Assembly: GCA_017535945.1 (NCBI GenBank)
Contig: JAFXTJ010000053.1
Location: forward strand, 1-32,733
Length of the DNA: 32,733 nucleotides
Direction: 5' to 3'
DNA from: Lachnospiraceae bacterium
GTDB lineage: Bacteria; Bacillota; Clostridia; Lachnospirales; Lachnospiraceae
Below, piece after piece: positions 25,801 through 32,733 of the stretch. Within the stretch, counting starts at the first letter, position 1. Every line of letters begins with the position of its first letter. Made by a program: the position numbers and the translations under genes. Below the pieces are notes generated by a model. The model searched no databases. It had not been told where the DNA came from and saw only the letters and a program-made list of their open reading frames with translations.

Positions 25801-28800
25801 GCCCGCCAAAGATAAGGCGGCCGGCGTAACGGTCACCGGAGAAAAAACGCAAGATGGTGTAAACGGATATACTTTCGAACCGATCTACAAATATTCGCCG
25901 GTCACGCTCTGGTTCAACGGCAAGGTCTCCGGATACGGACAGATCGGCTTCAACGGGGTGAGCTTCCGTCCGTGCAAGACGGGTACATCGGATGATGCCG
26001 GCAGCTTTGACATGACGGTGGGACTGAATACCGGGGAGCAGAATTCCGCACTGGTGTTCGTCTCCACGGAAGCCGCTCCGGTCTCGCTCGTTGCGGACGG
26101 CTGCTCGATCGGTAAGATCACCGGGGTGAAGGCGGCTGCAGGGAAGAACAATGCCACGAGGGTGGTGTTGGATCATGTCCTACTCACCATGACGACCGGT
26201 TTTGCCGGTGCGCCCGACGTGGAAGTGGATGATGCTGCGGTGCTCACGCGCGGAAAGAACGAGATCGGGGCACTGATATATGGTAGTAATGCATCCTTCA
26301 CCTCATACGGCGATCTGCAGATCGCGCGGATCGATCTGACGAATGCAGCTAAGGACTTAGTATGGCTGGCCGGCAAACGGGACAGGAACGGCAACAGCAC
26401 GATCAGGGTATCCGGAGAGATCGTGTGGGATTATGCGTATCTGCCGGTGAAACTCATCAAAGAGGGAGCAACGGGGACGGATAAAAAGGCCGGCGATGAC
26501 CTCACGGACGATCTGATCGCAGATAACGACTACAAGGACAAACCGCTCCTCTACGGTCCGGTGGCGGATGCCGCTGCGGTCCGTGCATTCCCGTACCGCG
26601 ACTCCCTGAATCCCGATTTTGAGGTCGTCTCCTATAAGACCCCTGCCATGTATGTGGTAAACGGGAACAAGAATGATATGAAGGTTCTTGTCACTGCCGT
26701 GGATCCGAATGACAAGCCCGTAATGAATGTCTATGCGAAGTCCTTCTACGAGGCGGTGCAGATCATAGACAATACCGGCCGTACGGATTACCGCTACACC
26801 ATGGAACTTGCCAATGGGGAGGAACTTCTCACCGGCAAGCCGGGCAGCAACGGAGCGACCTTTGGCGCATTGGTCCTGCCCGCCAAGGCGGCCGGGGTAA
26901 CGATCAAAGGGACGGATGATAATACGGCCTGTCTGAAGTTCAGCGGCGGGCTTACGGCGAAATGCCCGACACTGCTTGAGGATTTGATCCTGAGAAGCGG
27001 TACGGGTAAAGCAGGCGGCGACGGAACGGATTTCACGGTGAATGACGACGGAATCGCGCTGGATGCCGGGACGGCTGTCGCCGGTGTGAAGTATAAGCTG
27101 ATCCTTCGGTCCGATGTCTACAATATGACCGGTGAGAACGGAGAAAAACAGCTTAAGGTAAGCGGCATCAAGGGCAGCGGGATAGACATCGACTCCTATG
27201 ACCGGGTCATCGGTACCGGTACGGTCAATCTCACGACCCTGCGTTTGGCAGAAGATACGGTGTTTGAGAATGCCGGAGCGGTCAGCCTGACGGATCTGAT
27301 CCTTAATAAGGGGGCATTTCTCAGTACGGCCGGCGAGATCACGGTAAAAAACACTGTTACGGTTACCGGGAAAGCGACCCTGGAGGGCACCGATCCGGCG
27401 AAGAAGATCACTCTGGGGAATGTGGCCGCAGACAATGTTTATGATCCGTATAGTAAGAAAGAGCTGATGATCCGCTACCGGCTTAAAAAGTCTGCCGCGA
27501 ACAAGCCGCCGGTCTCCAATCTGAAGTTCACGGGTGAGAGCACGATCGAGAATCTCGTGCTGGTGCCGCAGATCTGGCAGAAAGCGGAAGAAGGGTATCC
27601 CGAGGGCTGGTATCTCCTTGCAGACCGGGAGGCGAAGATCGGCGGAAATGATCCGACTCCCGTGCAGCAGGCAGTCATTGATGAATACAATTACAATCTG
27701 GTAGCTCAGGATGCGGCAAAGCTCATCCCCGCCAACCGTCTGGCCGAGATGCCCAAAGTCCCGGCCGGGAGAGTCAGTGTGCGGTTGGGGAAGGCTCGTT
27801 ACGCAACCCCTGCAGATGACACCGATGATATCAAGGGCGAGGACGCTATGGGGATTTGGGGAGTTGAGGACGGCAGGCAGGTCCTCTACAAGCAGGGCGG
27901 CAACCTCTTCCTGACTACGGTCGCTCCGGTGGTGCAGGTGATCTTAAGCACGCCAAATCCCGACGGACAGACCTCTACGATCCGCCATCTGGGGTGTTTT
28001 GCCTCTCTGGACGAGGCGGCCAAAGAGGTGGACAAGTACGGCGACAAGGTCGATGGGAAATATGCGTCGAACGCGACCTACACCCTGCTGCAGGATATCA
28101 ATCTCAAACTGGACAAAACAAACGCGAACAACATCAAGGTTGCGGAAGTCGTTGGCACTCCGGCAGCCAAGGTGGCGCTGCCCAAGGCAATCAAGTCCCT
28201 GCTGATCTCCGGGCAGAACCATGCCATCGCCTTTACCGGAGGGACCTTTGCGCTGACCTGTAACACCATGATCCGGAATACGGAGCTCGTCTACATGAAG
28301 AAGGTAGGCAGAGGCGAGCATCCGTACGCCGAGCAGCCCTATGCGGTCAATCTGGGCGCCTGGACGCTGGATTGGTGGACGACATCGAAGATGCCTCTGT
28401 ATAACATGGTCGGCAAAGTCAGCGGCACCGGCAAGCTGATCGTCCGCACGCAGCACAATGAGGAAGAAGGCGTGTATGAGGGGATGAAGCTGTACGCGAC
28501 GGAGGTTTCGGTGGGACAGCTGGAGCTGCAAGAGAATGCGTTGCTTACGTGCACCAGAGACATCACGGTCAGCGGCGCGGCGACCCTGAACGAAGGAAGC
28601 CACCTCGAAACAACGTTCGGCAATGGCAATATCACCGTCAAGGGGACGCTCACCCAGGCCGGAACCCGGACCGCACCTTCCCGTCTCACCGCGCAGGAGA
28701 CGATCTCTCTGAATGACGTGGTCCTCACCGCGGAGATTCCGCAAAGCGTGCTTTGTGCCGGATACGCGGATGCAGTTATGCAGAACGGGCAGATCAAGAC

Positions 28801-30358
28801 CCCTGCAGTCTATAAGATCACGATCAACGGAACCGTCCGTTGCAGTAATCCGGATTTCGCGGGAGTGGCAGATGAGAAGTCCGCGCCGATCCTGATCGGA
28901 GGAGGAAACGTCGCTAACGGGTCCGTTCTTGTGACCGCAGCAAAGGTCCCGGACAGCTGGTTCCGTCCGAATGAAGCGTTGACTTCTGAAGAAAACATGT
29001 TCGTCTACAAGAGCGGAAAGAATATCATCACGGACGAAGGGAAGCGGGCGGAAGCCGAGGCGGAGCTTTATTCCACGGAGAGCTGTGTGGACGCGGACGG
29101 TGCGTATGTGAAGTCGGACGGCACCGAACTGACCGGCGACAGGATCCGCTCGAAGTCCGATTTCCTGTCGGTGACGGAGGCCCTGAAGGAGGTGGATACG
29201 CGCGCTGCCACGGTACGGCTCGCGGACGGCATCCCCGCACTGAATAAGGGTGTGAAGCTGGCCTATGAGGATCAGGAGGTCCGGCTGCTTAAGAACGTGC
29301 GCATCGAGAACGCGCAGAAAACGGCACTCGCGGCCCTGGCGCTTCCGGCCAAGGCACAGACGCTGACCTTATCCTCGGGTATGGATGCGGACGGGAACGG
29401 GACGCCGGATCCGGTGGCACTGAAGTTCACCGGCGGGGTCACCTTGAAGGGTGATACGGTGTTTACGGATACGGTCGATCTCCTGTCGGTGAAGAGCGTC
29501 ACCGAGAAAGGTCAGAAGGTCGAACACCCGACGCCTGCGGCTTACACACTGGGCGCATTCAGTCTGACCTTCCGGGGAGTTTCCTGCAGTGGCCATACGG
29601 TCGGCGAATATGCGTATAACGATGGTGTCTGCACGCAGCGCAACTGGTCCACGATCGGCAATGTGACGGCGACGGCCGGCAAGGGACGGCTCGTCCTGGA
29701 GAATGCCGTGTCGAAGGAGGAGGCGGCGAAGCGCCTGGTCATGACGGTGTCCGGCAATCTGAACAGCGATGTCAGCCTGCAGGCGAATACACAGCTCATC
29801 GCGCAGGGCAGTGCCGCGATGAACACGCTGGAGTTCGGGGAGGCGAACAGGACGCTTCAACATGACTGGAATCCCGGCGCGGGGATCGGAGGGGGATCTT
29901 ATGGGGATCCCCATGAGATTAGCTGTGATGAATCGCCGGTCTTTACCCTTGCGGGGAGCAAAGCGCTTACCCTCGGAGTGGTCCTGCAGCATGGAGAGAG
30001 TAAATTTGAGAACCCCAGAGATGACAACAACCACTATTGGATAAGCACGGAAGCCGTACCCGGCATCCTGCAGAAGCGCGATCCTTCGGCGCCGATGGTC
30101 TTTAAGGGCCGTAAGGAATACGGGGACAGCCGGTTTGTCCACGAGGATTTTACGGAAGATTCCGCAACGGAGATCTGGATCGGACCGGAGACGGCAGCGA
30201 CCGTTCCGGCGGATCTGTGCATCTTTACCGGGGCCGGTACTGTTACGAACTATCCGGAGCACCTCATCCTGCGTGCCGGCGACGGCGGCAACCGCTACAA
30301 CTGGTATACCTACAAGGACGGGCTGTACGCCGGAAATCTGCGACCGGCGCAGCCGTGA
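19853..30358 (+). CDS. Giant secreted BspA-like LRR and tandem-module protein, about 3501 aa (gene 3)
   Basis: The signal peptide is residues 1-28 (core A-C-L-L-S-I-A-M-F-A-G-N, cleavage near V-C-A/A-P). Residues about 100-206 are a linker of D-P-A-D/E repeats. Then come L-L-P-V-T-D-D-E-D-P-E-R-L-T and the S-W-T-L-S-D-E-G-V-L-S-I-T-G segment, both shared with gene 2, and seven LRR_5 repeats to about residue 445, half as many as in gene 2. Module-entry motifs start near residues 1033, 1526, 1933, 2294, 2715 and 3101. The last five correspond one to one with genes 1 and 2, including I-G-K-I-T-G-V-K-A-A-A-G-K-N (nt 26108) and T-I-G-N-V-T-A-T-A-G-K-G (nt 29651). The C-terminus carries Y-K-D-G-L-Y-A-G and no visible anchor. 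The likely role is an extracellular adhesin or structural fibre (inference). It is monocistronic, between its own promoter and terminator. Confidence 0.9.
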   Translation: MKGRAWKQWSACLLSIAMFAGNAQAVCAAPVAGGEAPAAQVSYGEGITCTTDADGAITISAAEPEQSVGLPDAADTRAVSPTGVAQSAASVAETTAPADDMELPEDPAKDPAEITDPADPAGPTTDPAEGNDPADPTDPAEGDDPGKITDPADPAEEPVVTDPAEEKDPGELPEANPAELTDPEALAGEDALLPVTDDEDPERLTETLASGTDGSLSWTLSDEGVLSITGNGNINDHDPDSDDAPRPWLGYAAQIKAVSLGEGITRIGAYAFYGCSAMATCSIPSSCGSIGEFAFCNCYSLGEITIPAGVATIGQDAFENCVSLTTCTFEPGNTVLSGIPDYCFFQCDSLQSIALPASVRSIGTEAFAGCIMKTVRFGAGSRLETIGDYAFEYCGSLTTITIPRSCTSVIWGGQSSSFHECDGLRAVYVEEGNEAFYSVDGVVYRKSDNTMIFTPMGWDEDPSFRLYRQVYKIEGSIDAPTGFDMTTGRNETDSVNGTPSYIGGFDRWSEVAAFIEDPEPSIFTYKDGDEYVCLLDENGMIPTLTPVYDEGGALTGLSAGTDYPSYTIMINGDQDLKEDPAMPVRAHDLILAGETDGITLSFGGTMTLNSPRTQFRRMKLNAPEGTIAINDNDLILNWTGGVIGSVEGDGTVDDNDATQAAAGGVYVYAAKNNNSGYSWFQSLQEQNQGLSLRFVHGLTDVGTLLVDVQVSGFTILTNAVGGGRDQMAGRYSPVRVGELDYVSGELITGDLIANLKLDAEGSTAGEVLNLRVPEGAVTVKGDAAIDGSRRVYAQTGDIYVAGDLALSGNALVRSYTGSVTVDGRVVMGSNSELPEGTEPGSILSGATGITIGGALVSVCPGNELRYGRKPEDGTMEGSLTLSSGIRVLATEDGEGEIACNKLTHREDVKWAYRAFKAGDAWSESKDAKYPVNALVIVNEALADGYDYAAYAEQLNIVVDHGIGLVEDIDDAKCLNTTLADTAVLFREFQNPKDDPEARFYLSRYYWGESALVVDGPGPAVALMPEGTGKHEEYSTLQEAFAAIDARKDKTAVYTVRINAEYACTDNSASGTYNNTVTPAVVKDGKATYPALKFPTNLAGLTIEGNDDSTPATVYTSGDIKTTYPLTLDSVSIVRWNNTAGQPATTTAKVTVSAGALTIRHAVTFNTPVIFDGGNKAGFTLEEGARLIAAAGAEGMDPAGFLASKLKENDETKALYQPEVGFSLYDDDPDSGWIMGYVEGGFQNFAAVTLYGDRDDSLEAAESFVVAGESAAKSPAFNNIASMSLKDNTMYVMDRAATKGTVKLADLMVDGARFITEGSLNLTTLRLGSSSEVAALEAYNITGTLFNRTQADKNNPDTSMATLTTAQRFKGQGPDATGGAQLNITAAVNRVDADALPIAVRVLGKDAQTGIYDSANLLCGDAYSDAYRRLLAVTNAARDDFVPFAGCVAGAEKLDAKRLLHGGETDLDDENQENPKQIEPYSDIANTWLLSRENKDFVVRSGADLTLLLLKWEDTPGVYDEQLIGAYRTFKEINAVIDARKDLESFMSQYIILLLKDYNCSKDETTGVYTYTPGPVDFPYYTNHLEIRSVDADPDVDGIQPHVLCFSGNLFVRQGVTFTDVRLEPYSGPGVENHAAQLQLRPSFQTWLHHVTGRIGSITGTMETSVWIDECDGLLIEKGISCGEVVADSALTIEDGSLTIGELRTKADKTITVCNGSVTVKKTADRQGQRGLSGEIYLPGGAQLRIPNGSLTAETLDLGTDSLIRVDQGTVTVNGAIDVDKDCDTDSGEHVARIAFPAPGKSKPNFTVKGGIVLHSRDLPLELELLPTGENPLTPGDLTLRLDPKNANKALTTAAYQIADIGTNPSGSVRLLLGNDGCGIDSTDYLPVKAGSMLYLADVREDGGTEAEGKARAVIRPALAKLTRAGTDTYNSCYLDYNSAVKEINALGDRTKTYEIEPGFLSVGVRTVTDLDLTDANKHSALTLPAKDKAAGVTVTGEKTQDGVNGYTFEPIYKYSPVTLWFNGKVSGYGQIGFNGVSFRPCKTGTSDDAGSFDMTVGLNTGEQNSALVFVSTEAAPVSLVADGCSIGKITGVKAAAGKNNATRVVLDHVLLTMTTGFAGAPDVEVDDAAVLTRGKNEIGALIYGSNASFTSYGDLQIARIDLTNAAKDLVWLAGKRDRNGNSTIRVSGEIVWDYAYLPVKLIKEGATGTDKKAGDDLTDDLIADNDYKDKPLLYGPVADAAAVRAFPYRDSLNPDFEVVSYKTPAMYVVNGNKNDMKVLVTAVDPNDKPVMNVYAKSFYEAVQIIDNTGRTDYRYTMELANGEELLTGKPGSNGATFGALVLPAKAAGVTIKGTDDNTACLKFSGGLTAKCPTLLEDLILRSGTGKAGGDGTDFTVNDDGIALDAGTAVAGVKYKLILRSDVYNMTGENGEKQLKVSGIKGSGIDIDSYDRVIGTGTVNLTTLRLAEDTVFENAGAVSLTDLILNKGAFLSTAGEITVKNTVTVTGKATLEGTDPAKKITLGNVAADNVYDPYSKKELMIRYRLKKSAANKPPVSNLKFTGESTIENLVLVPQIWQKAEEGYPEGWYLLADREAKIGGNDPTPVQQAVIDEYNYNLVAQDAAKLIPANRLAEMPKVPAGRVSVRLGKARYATPADDTDDIKGEDAMGIWGVEDGRQVLYKQGGNLFLTTVAPVVQVILSTPNPDGQTSTIRHLGCFASLDEAAKEVDKYGDKVDGKYASNATYTLLQDINLKLDKTNANNIKVAEVVGTPAAKVALPKAIKSLLISGQNHAIAFTGGTFALTCNTMIRNTELVYMKKVGRGEHPYAEQPYAVNLGAWTLDWWTTSKMPLYNMVGKVSGTGKLIVRTQHNEEEGVYEGMKLYATEVSVGQLELQENALLTCTRDITVSGAATLNEGSHLETTFGNGNITVKGTLTQAGTRTAPSRLTAQETISLNDVVLTAEIPQSVLCAGYADAVMQNGQIKTPAVYKITINGTVRCSNPDFAGVADEKSAPILIGGGNVANGSVLVTAAKVPDSWFRPNEALTSEENMFVYKSGKNIITDEGKRAEAEAELYSTESCVDADGAYVKSDGTELTGDRIRSKSDFLSVTEALKEVDTRAATVRLADGIPALNKGVKLAYEDQEVRLLKNVRIENAQKTALAALALPAKAQTLTLSSGMDADGNGTPDPVALKFTGGVTLKGDTVFTDTVDLLSVKSVTEKGQKVEHPTPAAYTLGAFSLTFRGVSCSGHTVGEYAYNDGVCTQRNWSTIGNVTATAGKGRLVLENAVSKEEAAKRLVMTVSGNLNSDVSLQANTQLIAQGSAAMNTLEFGEANRTLQHDWNPGAGIGGGSYGDPHEISCDESPVFTLAGSKALTLGVVLQHGESKFENPRDDNNHYWISTEAVPGILQKRDPSAPMVFKGRKEYGDSRFVHEDFTEDSATEIWIGPETAATVPADLCIFTGAGTVTNYPEHLILRAGDGGNRYNWYTYKDGLYAGNLRPAQP

Positions 30359-30384
30359 GGCCGGTTTGACAGACAGAAGCATGC

Positions 30385-30420
30385 GAGACCGCCGCGGGTG
30401 ACCGCGGCGGTTTCTTTCTT
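30385..30420 (+). terminator. Rho-independent terminator of gene 3
   Basis: A 13-bp stem (30385-30397 with 30402-30414, one G-U pair) encloses a GTGA loop and is followed by the T-rich TTTCTTTCTT. The stem core ACCGCCGCGG/CCGCGGCGGT is shared with the gene 1 terminator. It starts 26 nt after the stop codon. Confidence 0.88.
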
Positions 30421-30481
30421 GGGTTTCGTCTGCCTTTCTGCATAGTGGATGGCTGCGGCAATCCTGGCTCATGCCGGCCTC

Positions 30482-30645
30482 AACCAACGAAACGGCCTAA
30501 TATACCATTTTCGTTGGTTTGGCCATAGCGTAAGAGGGGGGTCGCAGCCCCGGCTCAGCCTGGCACAACCAACGAAAACGCCAACAACCCGCGAATGCAG
30601 GTATAGGCAATCGCCTATTCTGCTCCCGCGCGGCGGCAATTGTGA
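30482..30645. repeat. TTTTCGTTGGT inverted-repeat element, copy B with flanking short hairpin
   Basis: A short hairpin, AACCAACGAAA (30482-30492) and TTTCGTTGGTT (30509-30519) with a 16-nt loop ending TAATATACCAT, shares its right arm with a longer element. In the latter, TTTTCGTTGGTT (30508-30519) pairs with AACCAACGAAAA (30567-30578) around 47 nt holding GCGTAAGAGGG and GCAGCCCCGGCTCAG. The conserved tail (CGCGAATGCAGGTATAGGCA, CCCGCGCGGCGGCA) runs to about 30645, as in copy A at 6145-6282. Confidence 0.75.
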
Positions 30646-30679
30646 CGGCGCCAACCCACGCAAGCGCGACAAATCTATG

Positions 30680-30777
30680 TTTTCGTTGGTTTTGCCACAG
30701 CGTAAGAGGGGGTCGCAGCCCCGGCTCACCACATCCCCAACCAACGAAAGCGGCCTAATATACCATTTTCGTTGGTT
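30680..30777. repeat. TTTTCGTTGGT inverted-repeat element, copy C with flanking short hairpin
   Basis: TTTTCGTTGGTT (from 30680) and AACCAACGAAA (30739-30749) enclose a centre with GCGTAAGAGGGGGTCGCAGC. The latter arm also forms a short hairpin with TTTCGTTGGTT (30767-30777) around GCGGCCTAATATACCAT, which matches the loop at 30493-30508. Relative to copy B, the short hairpin is on the opposite side, and the tail is absent. Confidence 0.75.
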
Positions 30778-30832
30778 CGGCCATTCTCGACATTCGACAT
30801 TCGTCCATTTTCTTCGAAATTCCGCTAATGTC

Positions 30833-30861
30833 TTGACGATTGATTGCCGATATGTTATACA
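30833..30861 (+). promoter_or_regulatory. Upstream promoter P1 of gene 4
   Basis: TTGACG (30833-30838), 17 bp, TATACA (30856-30861): a near-consensus sigma-A type promoter. The dyad TATGTT/AACATA (30851-30856 with 30864-30869) overlaps its -10 and could be an operator, though it is short and AT-rich. Confidence 0.6.
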
Positions 30862-30877
30862 CAAACATACGACAAGT

Positions 30878-30905
30878 TTGCATTTTACGCGGCTTGTGGT
30901 ATGAT
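30878..30905 (+). promoter_or_regulatory. Downstream promoter P2 of gene 4, extended -10
   Basis: TTGCAT (30878-30883), 16 bp, TATGAT (30900-30905) preceded by TG-G. The TGGTATGATAT string is the same as that upstream of gene 2. The predicted leader is about 80 nt. Confidence 0.65.
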
Positions 30906-30991
30906 ATAATAACATTTGCTATTTTATACGACGGGGTTTTGTAACTGGGCCGGCGATGCTGGTCTACGGTTGTTTTGCGAAAGGAATCGAT

Positions 30992-32733
30992 ATGAGGAAG
31001 AATCTGCAGGGGAAGAAGGTGCTGGCGGTACTGCTCGCGGCGGCGATGTTCCTGGGAAATACGGATGCCGTGATGGCAGCCGGGAGAGGAACGGCGGAGC
31101 CTGTCGGGCAGGTGACGGTCGTCGGGCAGGAAAGCACGCTCACGGGGAATGGGACAGTGACCGAGCCCGGGGATACGGACGGTGAGACCGTCACGGATCC
31201 GGCGGAGCCTGCGGAAACGGTCACGGAACCCGCGGACGGCACGACACCGGGGACGGAGCTTACGGAGCCTGCGGACGGCACGGATCCCGCGGACGGAGAG
31301 AACGATCCAGCGGAGGAGACGAAGCCCGCGGACGGGGATGCGGATCCTGCGGAGGATGTCGATGCCACGGATCCTGCGGAAGAGGAGACCGCTGCGGAGG
31401 AAGAGGGCCTGACGGTCACGACCTCCGAGGACGCGGAGCTGCTCGGCGCCGCTGTCGTGACACGGCCGATCCATGTGTATTATGTTGACCTCCTCGAAGA
31501 AGGCGGTGGCGCGATTGACCCCTATAAATATGACGTAGACGGACAGCTGGTCAAGGATATCTATGACGAGCCGGTTTGGCATGAGGACTTCATGGCGGAG
31601 CTGGAGGTTGATGAGGATACCCTTGAGAAGGACACCGGCTACAATACCCTCGCGGAAGCCAGGAAGGCAATCTGGGAGGATCGCACGAATCAGGATAATG
31701 ATGATCCGGAGGACGAGGACGTCCTGGCCGCGCGACTTTACCGCATCGAACTCGTCAAGGCGCAGACCTATGTCATCGGCGAGACGGATCTGGATTTCGA
31801 GTACTACAGCGGCGACGAGGCGCGGTATAAGTATCCTCCGGAAGATGAGCCGATATCCGGTATGCAGGCGGACCCTGCGTGGAAGCTCTGGAAGCAGGTC
31901 TCTTTAAAGACCAACGGCAACCGCCTGTCCGTGGAGGCCGAGAAGTGGGCCTATGTGAAGATCCACCGCATCGGGACCGGCGTGGAAAAAAAGACCACGA
32001 CCCTGACGGTCGCCAAGAATGCCTATGATTACGGCCATCTGATCTTTGGTACGATGACCCGTCAGGACCCGGATCCGGCTGATGAAGATCTGACGGTTCA
32101 TGTCCCTGCGGATCTGATCGTGAACGGCTCGGGCGATGTAGTGATCCGTCCCGATGCCGAATGCAAGGGCGCGATCACCGGAGAACGGATCCGTACATCA
32201 GTGGATCTCGATGCCGGGATCCCCACAGGCCCGGAGGTCTCAGGGAAGCTCACGGCCACCGGCGAACTCATTCTCTCTGCCGGCACGACGGTCAAGGATG
32301 TGGTATCGAAGAAGCGCACTGTGATCGGCGGTGTCTATGCGGCGGGCTATGATCCCGAGCCTAATGATACGAACAACTATATTATTGATCCTGATCCGGA
32401 GAATTATGTTCGTACAAAGGCTTACGCTGACGAGATCTACGCGGACAGCATCGGACTTATGGGTGAGGGGAACAATATCATCACCTTCAGCGGTACGCTG
32501 GATCTCGGCGGCGAGATCGTGAGCAACTTCTATATGTATGATCCCGATTATGATCCGACTGATCCCGATTCGGATCCCTATACTCCCCAGTTCGATGATG
32601 ACGAGGTGTTCTATTCACCCGTCCTGCATTATCATTTCATCGATGAGCATCCGGACCCGGCGATCAATCTGACGGGCACGCTCAAGGCACAGCGCGTGAC
32701 CGACCCCCAAACGGGCAAAGCGGATGCGGTCTA
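30992..32733 (+). CDS. Giant secreted repeat protein, 3'-truncated by window (gene 4)
   Basis: The frame is open from the ATG at 30992 to the end of the window (580 codons). AAAGGA (30980-30985) precedes it by 6 nt, a weaker binding site than in genes 2 and 3. Residues 1-30 are a signal peptide with the family core A-A-M-F-L-G-N-T-D-A and cleavage near V-M-A. Residues about 50-140 are a T/D/E-P-A-D/E linker like that of gene 3. Unlike genes 2 and 3, no LRR_5 repeats follow: the chain goes to Y-V-D-L-L-E-E-G-G and then a module entry, Y-N-T-L-A-E-A-R-K-A-I at residue 217 with Y-R-I-E-L-V-K-A after it. Strand-rich sequence follows, including I-T-F-S-G-T-L-D-L-G-G near residue 495 and runs of D-P-D-x-D-P near 515-530. 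It is a paralogue with a different N-terminal domain plan; the rest is unseen. Confidence 0.88.
   Translation, partial: MRKNLQGKKVLAVLLAAAMFLGNTDAVMAAGRGTAEPVGQVTVVGQESTLTGNGTVTEPGDTDGETVTDPAEPAETVTEPADGTTPGTELTEPADGTDPADGENDPAEETKPADGDADPAEDVDATDPAEEETAAEEEGLTVTTSEDAELLGAAVVTRPIHVYYVDLLEEGGGAIDPYKYDVDGQLVKDIYDEPVWHEDFMAELEVDEDTLEKDTGYNTLAEARKAIWEDRTNQDNDDPEDEDVLAARLYRIELVKAQTYVIGETDLDFEYYSGDEARYKYPPEDEPISGMQADPAWKLWKQVSLKTNGNRLSVEAEKWAYVKIHRIGTGVEKKTTTLTVAKNAYDYGHLIFGTMTRQDPDPADEDLTVHVPADLIVNGSGDVVIRPDAECKGAITGERIRTSVDLDAGIPTGPEVSGKLTATGELILSAGTTVKDVVSKKRTVIGGVYAAGYDPEPNDTNNYIIDPDPENYVRTKAYADEIYADSIGLMGEGNNIITFSGTLDLGGEIVSNFYMYDPDYDPTDPDSDPYTPQFDDDEVFYSPVLHYHFIDEHPDPAINLTGTLKAQRVTDPQTGKADAV

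Noticed and set aside
24101-26176. 691-codon open frame on the minus strand, and similar long ones at 1356-2822, 10686-12248 and 12972-14438
   Set aside because: They are antisense to strongly supported giant genes. They have odd Arg/Ile/Asp-rich composition, no consistent start signals, and mirror the biased codon use of the sense frame.
30449-30904. ORFs on both strands through the CGTTGGT elements (30449-30904 + and 30469-30915 -)
   Set aside because: They are translations of non-coding repeats, overlap the gene 3 terminator region and gene 4 promoters, and have no ribosome binding site or family resemblance.

Overview
The window is an accessory-looking locus of very large secreted repeat proteins. 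The organism looks like an anaerobic member of the Bacillota, most plausibly a fairly GC-rich Clostridia/Lachnospiraceae-type bacterium. This rests on near-perfect AAGGAGG ribosome binding sites, extended -10 promoters, Gram-positive signal peptides, and BspA-type leucine-rich repeats following a 'W-T-L-[DS]-x-x-G-x-L-[TS]-I-[TS]-G' segment. The taxon is an inference; no marker gene is present.

Layout, all genes on the + strand: (1) 3-5950, the 3' two thirds or less of a giant protein gene whose 5' end lies outside the window, with a frameshift between about 4094 and 4143. (2) 5951-6517, a gap with a strong terminator and one copy of an interspersed inverted-repeat element. (3) 6518-7100, a brnT-brnA type II toxin-antitoxin pair with its own promoter/operator and terminator. 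(4) 7101-7802, a gap holding a terminator, six hairpin units at an exact 86-bp period, and a promoter. (5) 7803-19304, a complete 3833-residue giant protein. (6) 19305-19852, a second gap of the same type with four hairpin units at the same 86-bp period. (7) 19853-30358, a complete giant protein of about 3501 residues. (8) 30359-30991, a gap with a terminator, further copies of the inverted-repeat element and tandem promoters. (9) 30992 to the window end, the 5' part of a fourth giant gene.

The giant proteins are paralogues. The two complete ones have a signal peptide, an acidic Pro/Ala/Asp-rich linker, a BspA-like LRR_5 domain (15 and 7 repeats), and then a chain of modules of about 350-440 residues. 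Each module opens with an '[FY]-x-[ST]-[FLW]-x-E-A-x-x-x-[IV]-[DN]' helix, followed by a strand like 'Y-T-x-x-L-L-x-D' and then strand-rich repeats with a beta-solenoid look. The last five modules occur in the same order in genes 1, 2 and 3, so whole genes were duplicated. Neither an LPXTG motif nor SLH repeats are visible at the C-termini; instead the three ends share a short Y-K-[ND]-[AG]-[LI]-Y-[VA]-G motif. The family is probably a set of secreted fibre-like adhesin or surface proteins.

The non-coding DNA is as notable as the genes. Two kinds of intergenic cassette recur: a CCGCGG-stem terminator followed by TTTTCGTTGGT inverted-repeat elements (after genes 1 and 3), and an ACACAG-stem terminator followed by the 86-bp hairpin array (after brnA and gene 2). 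The hairpin arrays sit directly upstream of giant-gene promoters, and the last unit of each has a degenerate right arm.
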